From assembly GCA_041477815.1 (NCBI GenBank), contig JBGOUV010000018.1, positions 1-33,094 on the forward strand: 33,094 nucleotides of DNA. The letters are read 5' to 3'. Shown in pieces: positions 1 through 7,236 of this stretch. The notes below the pieces were generated by a model. It was not told where the DNA came from. It did no database searches and saw only the letters and a list, made by a program, of their open reading frames with translations. Position 1 is the stretch's first letter. The number at the start of each line of letters is the position of its first letter. Source of the DNA: JBGOUV01 sp041477815 (lineage in GTDB: Bacteria > Acidobacteriota > Terriglobia > Bryobacterales > JACQDG01). The translations under genes were made by a program, and so were the position numbers.

Positions 1-1
1 A

Positions 2-745
2 CTCGTGTTCCTTTCTGACCGGTCCGGCAACAACGACGTATGGCTGAAGAACCTCGAAACCGGCAAAGAGACGGCCCTCACAGCGACCCCGATGCCGGAA
101 ATCAGGGTGAAGATATCCGGCGACGGCTCCAAGGTCGTCTATAACCAGGCGGTCCCCAATCAGCAACCCGCCATCTACGTGGTGAGCGCCCAGGGCGGCG
201 TACCGAAGAACGTGTGCAGCGATTGCGGGTTTGTGTTGGGCGCATCCCCGGACGGCAACATCATCACCTACGGGTTGAACGAAACTCCCATCCGCGACTT
301 CACCGTCGAAGTCGAGTCGGGCCGCAAGACGGAAATCCTCCCGCACGCCGAAGTCAGCCCGTACCGGCCCGTGTTTTCCCCCGACTCTCGCTGGCTCGCG
401 TTTACCGCGAGCGCCGGGTCGGGCCCAAGAAAGGTCGTGGTTGCGCCGTTTCGAGCCGGCGCCCCAACCCCGGAAAGCGATTGGATCGTAGTCACCCAGG
501 AGCCGGGATTCGCAAACCAGGCCGACTGGTCCCCCAACGGCAACGTGATCTACTTTCTCTCCGACCGGGACGCCGGCACCTGCATCTGGGCCCACCGGCT
601 CGATCCCACTACCAAGCGTCCGGTGGGCCAGCCGTTCGAGGTCCGACATTTCGATAGCGCCCGCCGCTCCCTGAACAACCTGAACAACGCCGATATTAGC
701 CTCTCGGTAGCGCGCGACAAGCTGGTATTCAGCATGGCGACCTGA
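2..745 (+). CDS. PD40/TolB-like beta-propeller protein, 3' part only
   Basis: The 5' end lies outside the window; the frame is open from the first bases. The visible 247 residues carry repeated PD40-type propeller blades: 'FLSDRSGNND' near the start, 'SPDSRWLAF' in the middle and 'DWSPNGNVIYFLSDRD' further on. In acidobacteria such propellers often form the C-terminal half of Ser/Thr kinases or winged-helix regulators, or stand alone as periplasmic proteins; the missing N-terminus prevents a choice. The frame stops at 743-745, but the next frame reads on as 'DLTGNIWMAESR' and stops at 775-777. That is the ending expected for this family ('...G(E/D)LTGNIW...'), so one G seems to be missing in the short G run at 736-737. 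The gene may be truly frameshifted or carry a sequencing error. The propeller assignment is firm; the function of the whole protein is unknown. Confidence 0.8.
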   Translation, partial: LVFLSDRSGNNDVWLKNLETGKETALTATPMPEIRVKISGDGSKVVYNQAVPNQQPAIYVVSAQGGVPKNVCSDCGFVLGASPDGNIITYGLNETPIRDFTVEVESGRKTEILPHAEVSPYRPVFSPDSRWLAFTASAGSGPRKVVVAPFRAGAPTPESDWIVVTQEPGFANQADWSPNGNVIYFLSDRDAGTCIWAHRLDPTTKRPVGQPFEVRHFDSARRSLNNLNNADISLSVARDKLVFSMAT

Positions 746-822
746 CCGGCAACATCTGGATGGCCGAGTCGCGATAGGCTTAGAGCCGCGACCGCTTCGA
801 TGGGGCGCCAGGTGCGCCCAAC

Positions 823-1047
823 TTACGCCGGCTTAAGCTCCTCCTCAGGTATTTCGTAGCTCTGCGCATAGTTGCCAAAAAAAGGAACTTCCACCCGATA
901 CAGATGCTGTCCGCCCACCGCCAGCGGACCCCGATACTCGGTGATTCTCCCACGCACGAATTGGTTTACAAGCCGGAACTTCACCACGGCTCCCGGCCGG
1001 AACCGGGGTGGGAGGCCTTTAGCACTGACGGTGCGCACGTAGCCCAT
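823..1047 (-). CDS. Small basic hypothetical protein, possible SH3-like fold
   Basis: A 74-residue protein that I do not recognise. It is basic in its first half and rich in short beta-type segments ('AVVKFRLVNQFVRGRITEYRG'-like pattern, 'HLYRVEVPFF'), ending in an acidic 'IPEEELKPA' tail; a small SH3-like or Tudor-like barrel is a guess from this pattern. It starts 12 bases after the stop of the HEPN gene on the same strand, so the two are probably co-transcribed. A -10-like TAGACT (minus strand, 1059 to 1054) lies exactly 6 bases before its ATG, which suggests it can also be made from its own leaderless transcript. It may be a partner of the HEPN protein, but nothing in the sequence proves that. 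Coding status is supported by position and start context only. Confidence 0.6.
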   Translation of the reverse strand: MGYVRTVSAKGLPPRFRPGAVVKFRLVNQFVRGRITEYRGPLAVGGQHLYRVEVPFFGNYAQSYEIPEEELKPA

Positions 1048-1053
1048 ACCAAG

Positions 1054-1059
1054 AGTCTA
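1054..1059 (-). promoter_or_regulatory. -10 element TAGACT for the small protein, leaderless spacing
   Basis: On the minus strand TAGACT is followed by 6 bases and then the ATG at 1047. This spacing puts the expected transcription start at the A of the start codon. No Shine-Dalgarno sequence fits in between. Confidence 0.4.
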
Positions 1060-1632
1060 TCACCCAGGGCGTGAGCCCAACAGGTCCCCGAGATGCGCGC
1101 CTGTCACCTCGTCGAACGCCCGGGCCAGGTGGTCGCATGCCCTTCGCCAACCGTTGACATCCTGAAGCCGCAGTCTCCCACCGCCAAGTCTTGCCGCATC
1201 GAAGTCCTGATGCACGATGGCGTTGCGCCACTTGTTTAACTCCTCGAGCAACTGTCTCCGCCGCTCATTTCTACTGTCGAGCGCCTTTACCTTGTCCCAC
1301 ATTACTAAGCCGAACCGCCCGAAATCCTCAGCAATATTCTTGGGATTGGGATTGCCTCGATCGAGCTTACGGCCCTGCTGGAACCAGCCGCGAACCACGT
1401 TCTGCAAAGAAGCGGGAATCTCCTCGGCGATGCCCTGTACGCACTCCGAGTGCAGGTCGCGGCAAAAACCCTGGAAGTGTGCCGATAACAGAACGGCGTA
1501 GAAATGGCTGGCCTGCTCGGTTGCATAACGACGGCCGGGCCCTGTTCGTCCGACCGCACGATACCTTGCCACGACGTCATCAAGCTGAGTGCGTTGCGAC
1601 GTAAGCCACCGCCGAAGGGAGCTCGAGGGCAC
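1060..1632 (-). CDS. HEPN-domain protein, putative RNase-type
   Basis: A 190-residue, mostly helical protein. Near residue 135 it has 'WRNAIVHQDF', which contains the R-x4-H signature of HEPN domains (Arg, four residues, His). In HEPN ribonucleases of toxin-antitoxin, abortive infection and CRISPR systems these residues form the active site. An N-terminal helical stretch with 'SHFYAVLLSAHFQGFCRDLHSE' is typical of the RiboL-PSP/MAE_28990-like HEPN branch. The chosen start is GTG at 1632; no clear ribosome binding site is visible, so the exact N-terminus is uncertain. The gene follows the aminotransferase by 23 bases and precedes a 74-residue small protein by 12 bases. No nucleotidyltransferase (MNT) partner is present, unlike the common HEPN/MNT pairs. 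Family call is from the motif; toxin activity is inference. Confidence 0.65.
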   Translation of the reverse strand: MPSSSLRRWLTSQRTQLDDVVARYRAVGRTGPGRRYATEQASHFYAVLLSAHFQGFCRDLHSECVQGIAEEIPASLQNVVRGWFQQGRKLDRGNPNPKNIAEDFGRFGLVMWDKVKALDSRNERRRQLLEELNKWRNAIVHQDFDAARLGGGRLRLQDVNGWRRACDHLARAFDEVTGAHLGDLLGSRPG

Positions 1633-1655
1633 GATGCGATCTAGCGTGTTGTTTC

Positions 1656-2912
1656 TTACGCCAAAACTTCCAGCACCCGATCGACGTCCTGCTGGTTGTT
1701 GAACACCGAAACGGAAAACCGGACGTGATTGCCGAAGCGCCCCACCGTCAGGGCGGAGTTGGGACCGGTGATGGAGATCTTCGCCCGGCCCGTCCGGCCG
1801 GCTTCGCGAATCTTGGATTTCACGGCTTCGGTGTCCTTGCAGAGGAACGTCACGATGGGCGTGCCGGCATCCTGCGGCGTGATCGGAGTATAGCCTAGGG
1901 CCGGCAGTTCCTTCTGCAGGCGGCCGGTCAGCGTGCGGGCGTGGGCGCGGATACGCTCCACCCCGAGCTTGTCAATGTACTTGAAGGACTCATACTGCGC
2001 GGCGTAGGTGATCACCGACGGCGTGCCGCACTCGAAGTCGGCGGCGCCCGACGGGGTGTGGTTAATGATATCGGGCGCGCCGGGCCGGGGTGTTTTGACC
2101 CACGGCGGGTAATTGAAATCGGGATGCCCGGTGTATTGCAGGGTCTTCACCACCGTGCCGGCCAGGCCTTCCCGAATGTACAGGAAACCGTAGCCGTGCT
2201 CGCCTTGCAGCCACTTGTACATAGCGCACGATGCAAAATCGATGCCCATCGCCTGCACATCGATGGGGATCGCGCCCGCGCCCTGAATGATGTCGGCAAA
2301 AAGGTATCCGCCGTGCGCATGCGCCATGTCGCTCAGAGCTTTCACGTTCTCCAGGTGCCCGTTGACCGAGGAAACCAGGGAGACCGCGATCAGCTTGGTC
2401 TTCTTGTCGACGGCCCGCTCCATGTCGCGCAGGTCGATGCGCCAGTCGCGGTGCTTCACGATCCGTACGTCGAGACCGTTCTTTTCCCGGACCTTGTAGT
2501 TCGAAATCGAACTGGTATAGTGCAGGTCGTTGGTTACGACGTTGTGGCCGGCGAGATCCATCCCGCCCAGGATCATGTTCTCGCCGACAGTAGTGCTGGG
2601 ACAGAGCGCTATCTCGGAAGGCTGGGCGTGGATCAGCCGCGCGAACATCGGCTTGACCTCGTTAAAGCCCTCCTCCCAAAAGTCTCGGCGTCCCTCGCCG
2701 GGACCGAGATGCATAAAGTCCATGTAGCGCTGCATCCCGCGCACGCTGTGGATCCCCAGCGGATGCTGGGCGGCGGAATTGAAGTAGATCTCATTCGTCG
2801 CGCGGGGGAAATCCGCCCGTACGGCTGCGAAGTCAGGAGGAGCGCCCTCCGCCGCGGCGGCGGCTACCAGGCCCGCCGCGCCGCCCAGGAATTCACGCCG
2901 ATTCGAGTTCAT
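1656..2912 (-). CDS. Tat-exported class V aminotransferase family protein
   Basis: A 418-residue PLP-dependent enzyme of the class V aminotransferase (isopenicillin-N-epimerase/cysteine-desulfurase-like) family. The N-terminus 'MNSNRREFLGGAAGLVAAAAA' is a twin-arginine signal, so the protein should be exported folded with its cofactor to the periplasm. Residues from about 30 start the enzyme fold with 'NEIYFNSAAQHPLG'. The cofactor lysine is most likely K233 in 'CAMYKWLQGEHG'. An Arg-containing C-terminal segment 'GNHVRFSVSVFNN' matches the substrate carboxylate-binding region of the family. It is divergent from the amidohydrolase gene at 2938, with 25 bases between the start codons. Substrate unknown; racemisation, lyase or transaminase activity are all possible. 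Tat-exported class V enzymes are common in acidobacteria and planctomycetes. Confidence 0.88.
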   Translation of the reverse strand: MNSNRREFLGGAAGLVAAAAAEGAPPDFAAVRADFPRATNEIYFNSAAQHPLGIHSVRGMQRYMDFMHLGPGEGRRDFWEEGFNEVKPMFARLIHAQPSEIALCPSTTVGENMILGGMDLAGHNVVTNDLHYTSSISNYKVREKNGLDVRIVKHRDWRIDLRDMERAVDKKTKLIAVSLVSSVNGHLENVKALSDMAHAHGGYLFADIIQGAGAIPIDVQAMGIDFASCAMYKWLQGEHGYGFLYIREGLAGTVVKTLQYTGHPDFNYPPWVKTPRPGAPDIINHTPSGAADFECGTPSVITYAAQYESFKYIDKLGVERIRAHARTLTGRLQKELPALGYTPITPQDAGTPIVTFLCKDTEAVKSKIREAGRTGRAKISITGPNSALTVGRFGNHVRFSVSVFNNQQDVDRVLEVLA

Positions 2913-2923
2913 GGAGGTAGCAT

Positions 2924-2931
2924 ACTATACT
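2924..2931. promoter_or_regulatory. Overlapping -10 elements of a divergent promoter pair
   Basis: The stretch ATACTATACT holds TATACT on the plus strand (2926-2931), 6 bases before the ATG at 2938, and TATAGT on the minus strand (2929 to 2924), 11 bases before the ATG at 2912. The plus-strand spacing predicts a leaderless transcript for the amidohydrolase; the minus-strand one gives a very short leader. Confidence 0.5.
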
Positions 2932-2937
2932 TGGCTC

Positions 2938-3780
2938 ATGCTGATTATCGATTGTCACGCGCACATCACCTCACCGGATGAAAAGCGCTACCAGCCGAAG
3001 GACCAGCCGCTGCGGCCGCCGGGCGGCCAGGGGTCGGCGGAAGACCTGCGGCGCGTGAGCCGCGCCAACGGCGTGACGGCCGTCCGGGCCATCCATGCCG
3101 TTTCCTTTTACGGCTACGACAATCGTTATCTGTGCGACGCCGCGAAAGCCAACCCGGACTGGATGGCGGGGGTCTGCACGCTGGATCCGGATGACCCGCA
3201 CAGCCCGGGCCTGCTCGCCCAGTTTGTGCGCGACCACCGGGTGCGCTCCCTGCGCAGCATCCCGTCGCCCACGCGAAAGACGGGATTCGACGATCCGGGC
3301 GTGCGGGCGCTTTGGAAAACGGTCGCCGATCTGGGGATCACGGTGGACATCTTTCTGATGCGCCTGGAGATGGTGGAGACCGCGACCAGGCTGCTGGACG
3401 ATTTCCCCGGCCTGACGGTCGGGTTCTGCCACTGCATGGACCTGAAGCCCGGACCGCTCCTCGAGCCGAGCCTCGCCGCCGTGCGGCGCCTGGCCCGCTA
3501 CAAGAACCTCTACGCCAAGCTCGACTTCATCGGCACCGGCACCACCATGAAGTACCCGTGCACCGACTTGCACGACGCGTGTCTTAAGGTGATCGACGCC
3601 TATGGACCGGAACGATGCGTCTGGGCAAGCTGCTTCCCCAACGACCTGTGGACCCCGAAGATCACCTACGCCGAACACCTGCGCATCTTCACCGAGGCCC
3701 TGCCCCTGAAGGATGACGCCAGAAAACTGATCCTGGGCGAAACCGCGCGCCGCATCTGGTTTCCGGACTTGAAAGTATAG
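2938..3780 (+). CDS. Amidohydrolase family (TIM-barrel metal-dependent hydrolase)
   Basis: A 280-residue enzyme of the amidohydrolase-2 type. The metal-binding HxH motif is at the extreme N-terminus: 'MLIIDCHAH', H7 and H9. Further ligand candidates are the His pair in 'GFCHCMDL' (about residue 164) and the Asp in 'WASCFPNDLW' late in the protein. An upstream in-frame ATG at 2911 would add nine residues and overlap the divergent aminotransferase start; I prefer 2938 because the HxH motif normally sits within the first ten residues and a TATACT -10 ends 6 bases before it. Family members hydrolyse or decarboxylate small carbonyl compounds such as lactones and hydroxybenzoates; this substrate is unknown. 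Likely cytoplasmic, with no signal peptide. Confidence 0.88.
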   Translation: MLIIDCHAHITSPDEKRYQPKDQPLRPPGGQGSAEDLRRVSRANGVTAVRAIHAVSFYGYDNRYLCDAAKANPDWMAGVCTLDPDDPHSPGLLAQFVRDHRVRSLRSIPSPTRKTGFDDPGVRALWKTVADLGITVDIFLMRLEMVETATRLLDDFPGLTVGFCHCMDLKPGPLLEPSLAAVRRLARYKNLYAKLDFIGTGTTMKYPCTDLHDACLKVIDAYGPERCVWASCFPNDLWTPKITYAEHLRIFTEALPLKDDARKLILGETARRIWFPDLKV

Positions 3781-3788
3781 GAAACAAT

Positions 3789-3904
3789 TGTGGGGCGGCT
3801 CCCCTGAGCCGCGCAGGGCGCCCTCGCCCGGCTTGGGGTGGTATCAACAAGTTCCGTACGGGCCGGCCAGGGGGCCGGCCGCGGGCGTGGGCGCCCGCCC
3901 CACA
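3789..3904. repeat. GC-rich dispersed inverted-repeat element
   Basis: A 116-bp element bounded by a perfect 10-bp inverted repeat, TGTGGGGCGG at 3789-3798 and CCGCCCCACA at 3895-3904. Its right half read in reverse closely matches a stretch inside the TPR/FG-GAP gene (26884-26926): both begin TGTGGGGCG and share the core CGCGGCCGGCCCCC followed by GGCCGG. It lies between the convergent ends of the amidohydrolase and the TonB-receptor-like gene, so it may double as a terminator-like structure. No coding potential was found in it. Confidence 0.75.
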
Positions 3905-3941
3905 AAAGCATGTGGCATTGGGGCTGAAACCTGCGCCACGT

Positions 3942-6900
3942 TCAGAACTCGAACCGTAACGCAAACTGCATCTCCCGGCCCAGCCCGGCGCTGGTGATCC
4001 GGCCGAAGTTGCCCGAGCTGATCTCGAGCGTGGGTGGATCGAAAGGCGGCGTGTTGGTGAAGTTGTAATTCTCCCAGCGGAACTGGATGCTCTTTTTCTC
4101 GGTGATCGGGAAGTTCTTGAACACCGCGAAGTCCACGTTCACCAGACCGGGCTGCGTCAGGATGTTGCGGCCGCTGTTGCCATAGTGCCCGCGAGCCGAC
4201 ACAAAAGCCGAGGTGTCAAACCAGCGGTCCAGCGTCCGTTGATCGGCGCTCAGGCGGCCGTCCTTGATCCGGTCGGGCCGGTGATTGCAGCGCGGGCAGC
4301 CGTCGTCAATCGGCTTGAGGCTCTGGCTGGGATGGATGGGCAGACCGGTTTCCAGCACCAGAACGCCGTTGACCTGCCAGCCGCCGAAAATCTGGCCCAG
4401 CAGGTTGCGCCTGCCGGCATAAAACGGCAGGTCGTAGAGCCAGCTCGTAGTACCCCGGTGCCGCTGATCGGTTTCGGCCAGGCCCTTTTCCAGACTCCAG
4501 GCGTACGGATTGTTGTGCCGTTGCGCGCCGCAGCAGGCAAAGGAATCGAAGAACGTTTTCGACCAGGTGTAGGTCTGCAGGAAAGTGAACCCGCGCGAGA
4601 AACGTTTTTCCAGCTTGGTCAGCAGGCCGTGATAGTTGCCGGCGGCGTCGAGCGAAATATTCTCCACCGGCCCAAACGCGGGATAAACGCGGACGCTGGT
4701 GCCCTGCACGAAGGGGTTGACCGTGCGCGGGGAGTCGAAGTGGCTCGACTTGGAGCCGACGTAACCCAACTCGGCGACGATTCCTCGGGGCAGCAGGCGC
4801 TGGATGTTGAGGTTCCACTGCTGCACGTCGCCCACGCCGCGCTTGGGGTCCGCGGAGTTGATTTCGCTGTTGATGCTCAGCGCCGCGGCCTGATCGGCGT
4901 TGGCCATGCGGATGCGCACCACGCCCGCGGCATTCAGCTCGTTGATGTTCAGGTTGTTCGGCGGGTTGGCCGCCAGCGCCGGCACGAACATGTTCATCAT
5001 GTTTACGTTGAAGAAAATTCCGTACCCGGCGCGAACCACCGTATTGGTTCCGCCGAACGGACGCCAGGCCAGCCCCACGCGCGGCGCGAAGTTTCTCTTG
5101 CTGGGCTCGTTCAGGGGCCCGCGCTTCCCCACCTCGGGGTACAGCACCAGCCGCGTGAAGTCGAGGTTCCGCGATTGCCCGCCGATGTCCTCGATGGCCG
5201 AGTTGTACTCGTAACGCAATCCCATATTCACGGTCAGGCGGCTGGTGACCTTCCAGTCGTCGGCGACGTAGAAGTGCGACCGCCAGAAGCGCGTGCGCGG
5301 AAACGTGCCGGGGTCGATCCCGGCCGGAAGCTGGTCCGTAAACCCGAGCCGCACCTGTTGCGGCTGGTCCAGCAGGAAATCCGCCCACGCCAGGCGGCCC
5401 CGCTCGGCTGCGGTCACCCCCGGCGCGGTGCCGGAGTGAATTCCCGAAAAATCAAAGGCGCCTTTGACGAACGACACCGTGCGGCGGTCGAGCCGCAAGA
5501 GCGTAAGCTCGGTGCCGAGCTTGAGGGTGTGATTCGCTTTGACCAAGGAGAAGTGGTCGGCCACCTGCCTGGACTCATCCCAAATGGTGTTGATATCGCT
5601 GTTTCCCAGCCCGCTGACACCGGTGATACCCAGAGAAGGCAGTCCGGTATCCAGCGGATTGTTGGTCTGGCCGGGAATGCCCAGGTCCTTCCGGATGTTG
5701 AAATTTGTCCCGCTGACGTCGTCCACCGTTTTGAAAATGTCGCGGTTGTAGGAAACGCGCAGCTCGTTGAGCTTGGTGGGCGACACGATGTGGTCGTAGG
5801 TCAGGGTGGCGTTCTGCTGCCGCCGGGGCCGCCGCGTCACGAAATACGGATGCGGGTTGACCGGGAAGACGGGGAGCTGGACGGTCTGAATCCCATAACG
5901 GCCGAACAGTCTGTCTTTGCTGCCGATGCTGTGATCGATGCGCACGAACTCCTGATCGTCGTTGTCCTTGTTGCGAACGGAGCCGGCGTAATTCTGGGTG
6001 CCGTTGAACTCGGCGGGTCCGTAGCTCGGCGTGGGCCAGAACGGAAAGAAGTTCTTGGCCTGGGGCGCGATGCGGCTGGCGGGGATCCGGTTGTTGGGGA
6101 ACGGGGATCCGGAAAGCAAATCCTGAATGGGAATCAGCGAGCCATCCGCCCGCCGGAAGTAGGGCTCGGTGAGATCGCCGTCCCGCATCCGCGTCGAGGG
6201 ATAGGTGCCGAAGCCCTGGGTGCTGCGGCGCTCGCGGAAAAATTCCCCGTTGAAGGTGAAGAACGTCCGGTTCTTAATAATAGGCCCGCTGATCACGCCG
6301 CCGAACGTGTTGCGCCGCAGCGGCTTCTTCACCGTGCCGGGCGTCTCGAAAAAGTTGCGGGCGTCCAGCTTTTCGTTGCGGAGAAAATGGAAGACCACGC
6401 CGTGGAAGTCATTCGTCCCGGAACGAATGGTGGCGATGATCTGGGCCCCCGACTGCGTGCCGAACTCGGCCGAATACCAGCCGGACTCGACGCGGAATTC
6501 CTCGATCGCTTCCACCGACGGCCGCATACGCACCGCCCCGTGGATCGCCGTCCGCAGGGGCGCGCCGTCGAGCAGGATGGCGTTGTTGTGCACCTTCTGG
6601 CCCATGGCCGCGATGCCGAAGCCGGGACCGAAACCGCTGGTGGTCACGCTGCTCGCCGGACCCCGGCTCATACCGGGCGCGAGCAGGGCCAGCCGGAACA
6701 GGTTGCGATTTCCGGGAAGCGGCAACTCGCGGATTTTGGCGGCGTCAATCACGGTGCTGAGCGTGCTGTCGTCGGTCTGGACGGCCGTAACGTTCGCCTC
6801 CACCGAGATCTGCTGCGTGATCTCGCCGACCTGCAACTTCACATCCACACGGGCGCGCTGGTCGATTTCAAGCTGGATGGACCGCACCACCGCGCGGCGG

Positions 6901-7160
6901 AATCCCGTGGCTTCGGCCGATACCTCGTAGACGCCCACGTCCAGAGCCGGCACCTCGTAGTCGCCGCGTTCGTTGGACTGGGACGTGCGTTTCTGCTGCG
7001 TGCCCGTATTCAGAACCGTCACCGTCACGCCCGTCACGGTGGCCCCCGATTGGTCGGTAACAGTCCCGAGGATGGTGGATCGGCCCCCTTGGCCGAGCAA
7101 CAGTCCGGGCGTGCAGGCCAGGACCAGAAAGGAGACAACAGCCAAGGACAAGCGCTTCAT
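3942..7160 (-). CDS. TonB-receptor-like outer membrane protein with carboxypeptidase-regulatory domain
   Basis: A 1072-residue outer membrane protein of the acidobacterial Oar/TonB-receptor-like kind. Signal peptide 'MKRLSLAVVSFLVLACTPG' is followed by a carboxypeptidase-regulatory (Ig-like) domain of about 85 residues ('ILGTVTDQSGATVTGVTVTV', 'GDYEVPALDVGVYEV'). Then come a plug-like region ('RELPLPGNRNLFRLALLAPG', 'DGAPLRTAIHGAVR', 'SGTNDFHGVVFHFLRNEKLDARNFFE') and a long beta-barrel ending in 'MQFALRFEF', a terminal-Phe outer-membrane sorting signal. An upstream ATG at 7217 would add 19 charged residues before the signal peptide; 7160 is chosen because a perfect TATAAT ends 6 bases before it, predicting a leaderless mRNA. 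Such proteins are thought to import or bind oligosaccharides or other large ligands; the ligand here is unknown. Gly-rich repeats are absent and the gene is intact. Confidence 0.92.
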   Translation of the reverse strand: MKRLSLAVVSFLVLACTPGLLLGQGGRSTILGTVTDQSGATVTGVTVTVLNTGTQQKRTSQSNERGDYEVPALDVGVYEVSAEATGFRRAVVRSIQLEIDQRARVDVKLQVGEITQQISVEANVTAVQTDDSTLSTVIDAAKIRELPLPGNRNLFRLALLAPGMSRGPASSVTTSGFGPGFGIAAMGQKVHNNAILLDGAPLRTAIHGAVRMRPSVEAIEEFRVESGWYSAEFGTQSGAQIIATIRSGTNDFHGVVFHFLRNEKLDARNFFETPGTVKKPLRRNTFGGVISGPIIKNRTFFTFNGEFFRERRSTQGFGTYPSTRMRDGDLTEPYFRRADGSLIPIQDLLSGSPFPNNRIPASRIAPQAKNFFPFWPTPSYGPAEFNGTQNYAGSVRNKDNDDQEFVRIDHSIGSKDRLFGRYGIQTVQLPVFPVNPHPYFVTRRPRRQQNATLTYDHIVSPTKLNELRVSYNRDIFKTVDDVSGTNFNIRKDLGIPGQTNNPLDTGLPSLGITGVSGLGNSDINTIWDESRQVADHFSLVKANHTLKLGTELTLLRLDRRTVSFVKGAFDFSGIHSGTAPGVTAAERGRLAWADFLLDQPQQVRLGFTDQLPAGIDPGTFPRTRFWRSHFYVADDWKVTSRLTVNMGLRYEYNSAIEDIGGQSRNLDFTRLVLYPEVGKRGPLNEPSKRNFAPRVGLAWRPFGGTNTVVRAGYGIFFNVNMMNMFVPALAANPPNNLNINELNAAGVVRIRMANADQAAALSINSEINSADPKRGVGDVQQWNLNIQRLLPRGIVAELGYVGSKSSHFDSPRTVNPFVQGTSVRVYPAFGPVENISLDAAGNYHGLLTKLEKRFSRGFTFLQTYTWSKTFFDSFACCGAQRHNNPYAWSLEKGLAETDQRHRGTTSWLYDLPFYAGRRNLLGQIFGGWQVNGVLVLETGLPIHPSQSLKPIDDGCPRCNHRPDRIKDGRLSADQRTLDRWFDTSAFVSARGHYGNSGRNILTQPGLVNVDFAVFKNFPITEKKSIQFRWENYNFTNTPPFDPPTLEISSGNFGRITSAGLGREMQFALRFEF

Positions 7161-7166
7161 AGCAGG

Positions 7167-7196
7167 ATTATACCCCCTTCGGCCTGGACGCTGTAA
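7167..7196 (-). promoter_or_regulatory. Promoter of the TonB-receptor-like gene
   Basis: On the minus strand, TTACAG (7196 to 7191), 18 bases, then TATAAT (7172 to 7167), then 6 bases and the ATG at 7160. The -10 is the full consensus; the -35 is weak. The spacing implies transcription starting at or next to the start codon. Confidence 0.55.
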
Positions 7197-7206
7197 CGGA
7201 CAGCGT
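7188..7206. promoter_or_regulatory. Inverted repeat ACGCTGT-N5-ACAGCGT, candidate operator
   Basis: A perfect 7-bp dyad with a 5-base spacer. It overlaps the predicted -35 of the TonB-receptor-like gene and lies 31 bases upstream of the divergent VWFA gene start. A regulator binding here could control both genes; this is inference from position. Confidence 0.35.
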
Positions 7207-7236
7207 TGGCGGCGCATCCTTTAAGAAGAGGTGTCT

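Noticed and set aside
4185..7196. Open frame of about 1000 codons on the plus strand, antisense to the receptor gene
   Set aside because: It is the mirror of a well-supported receptor gene in GC-rich DNA, has a biased composition without domains, and no start signals.
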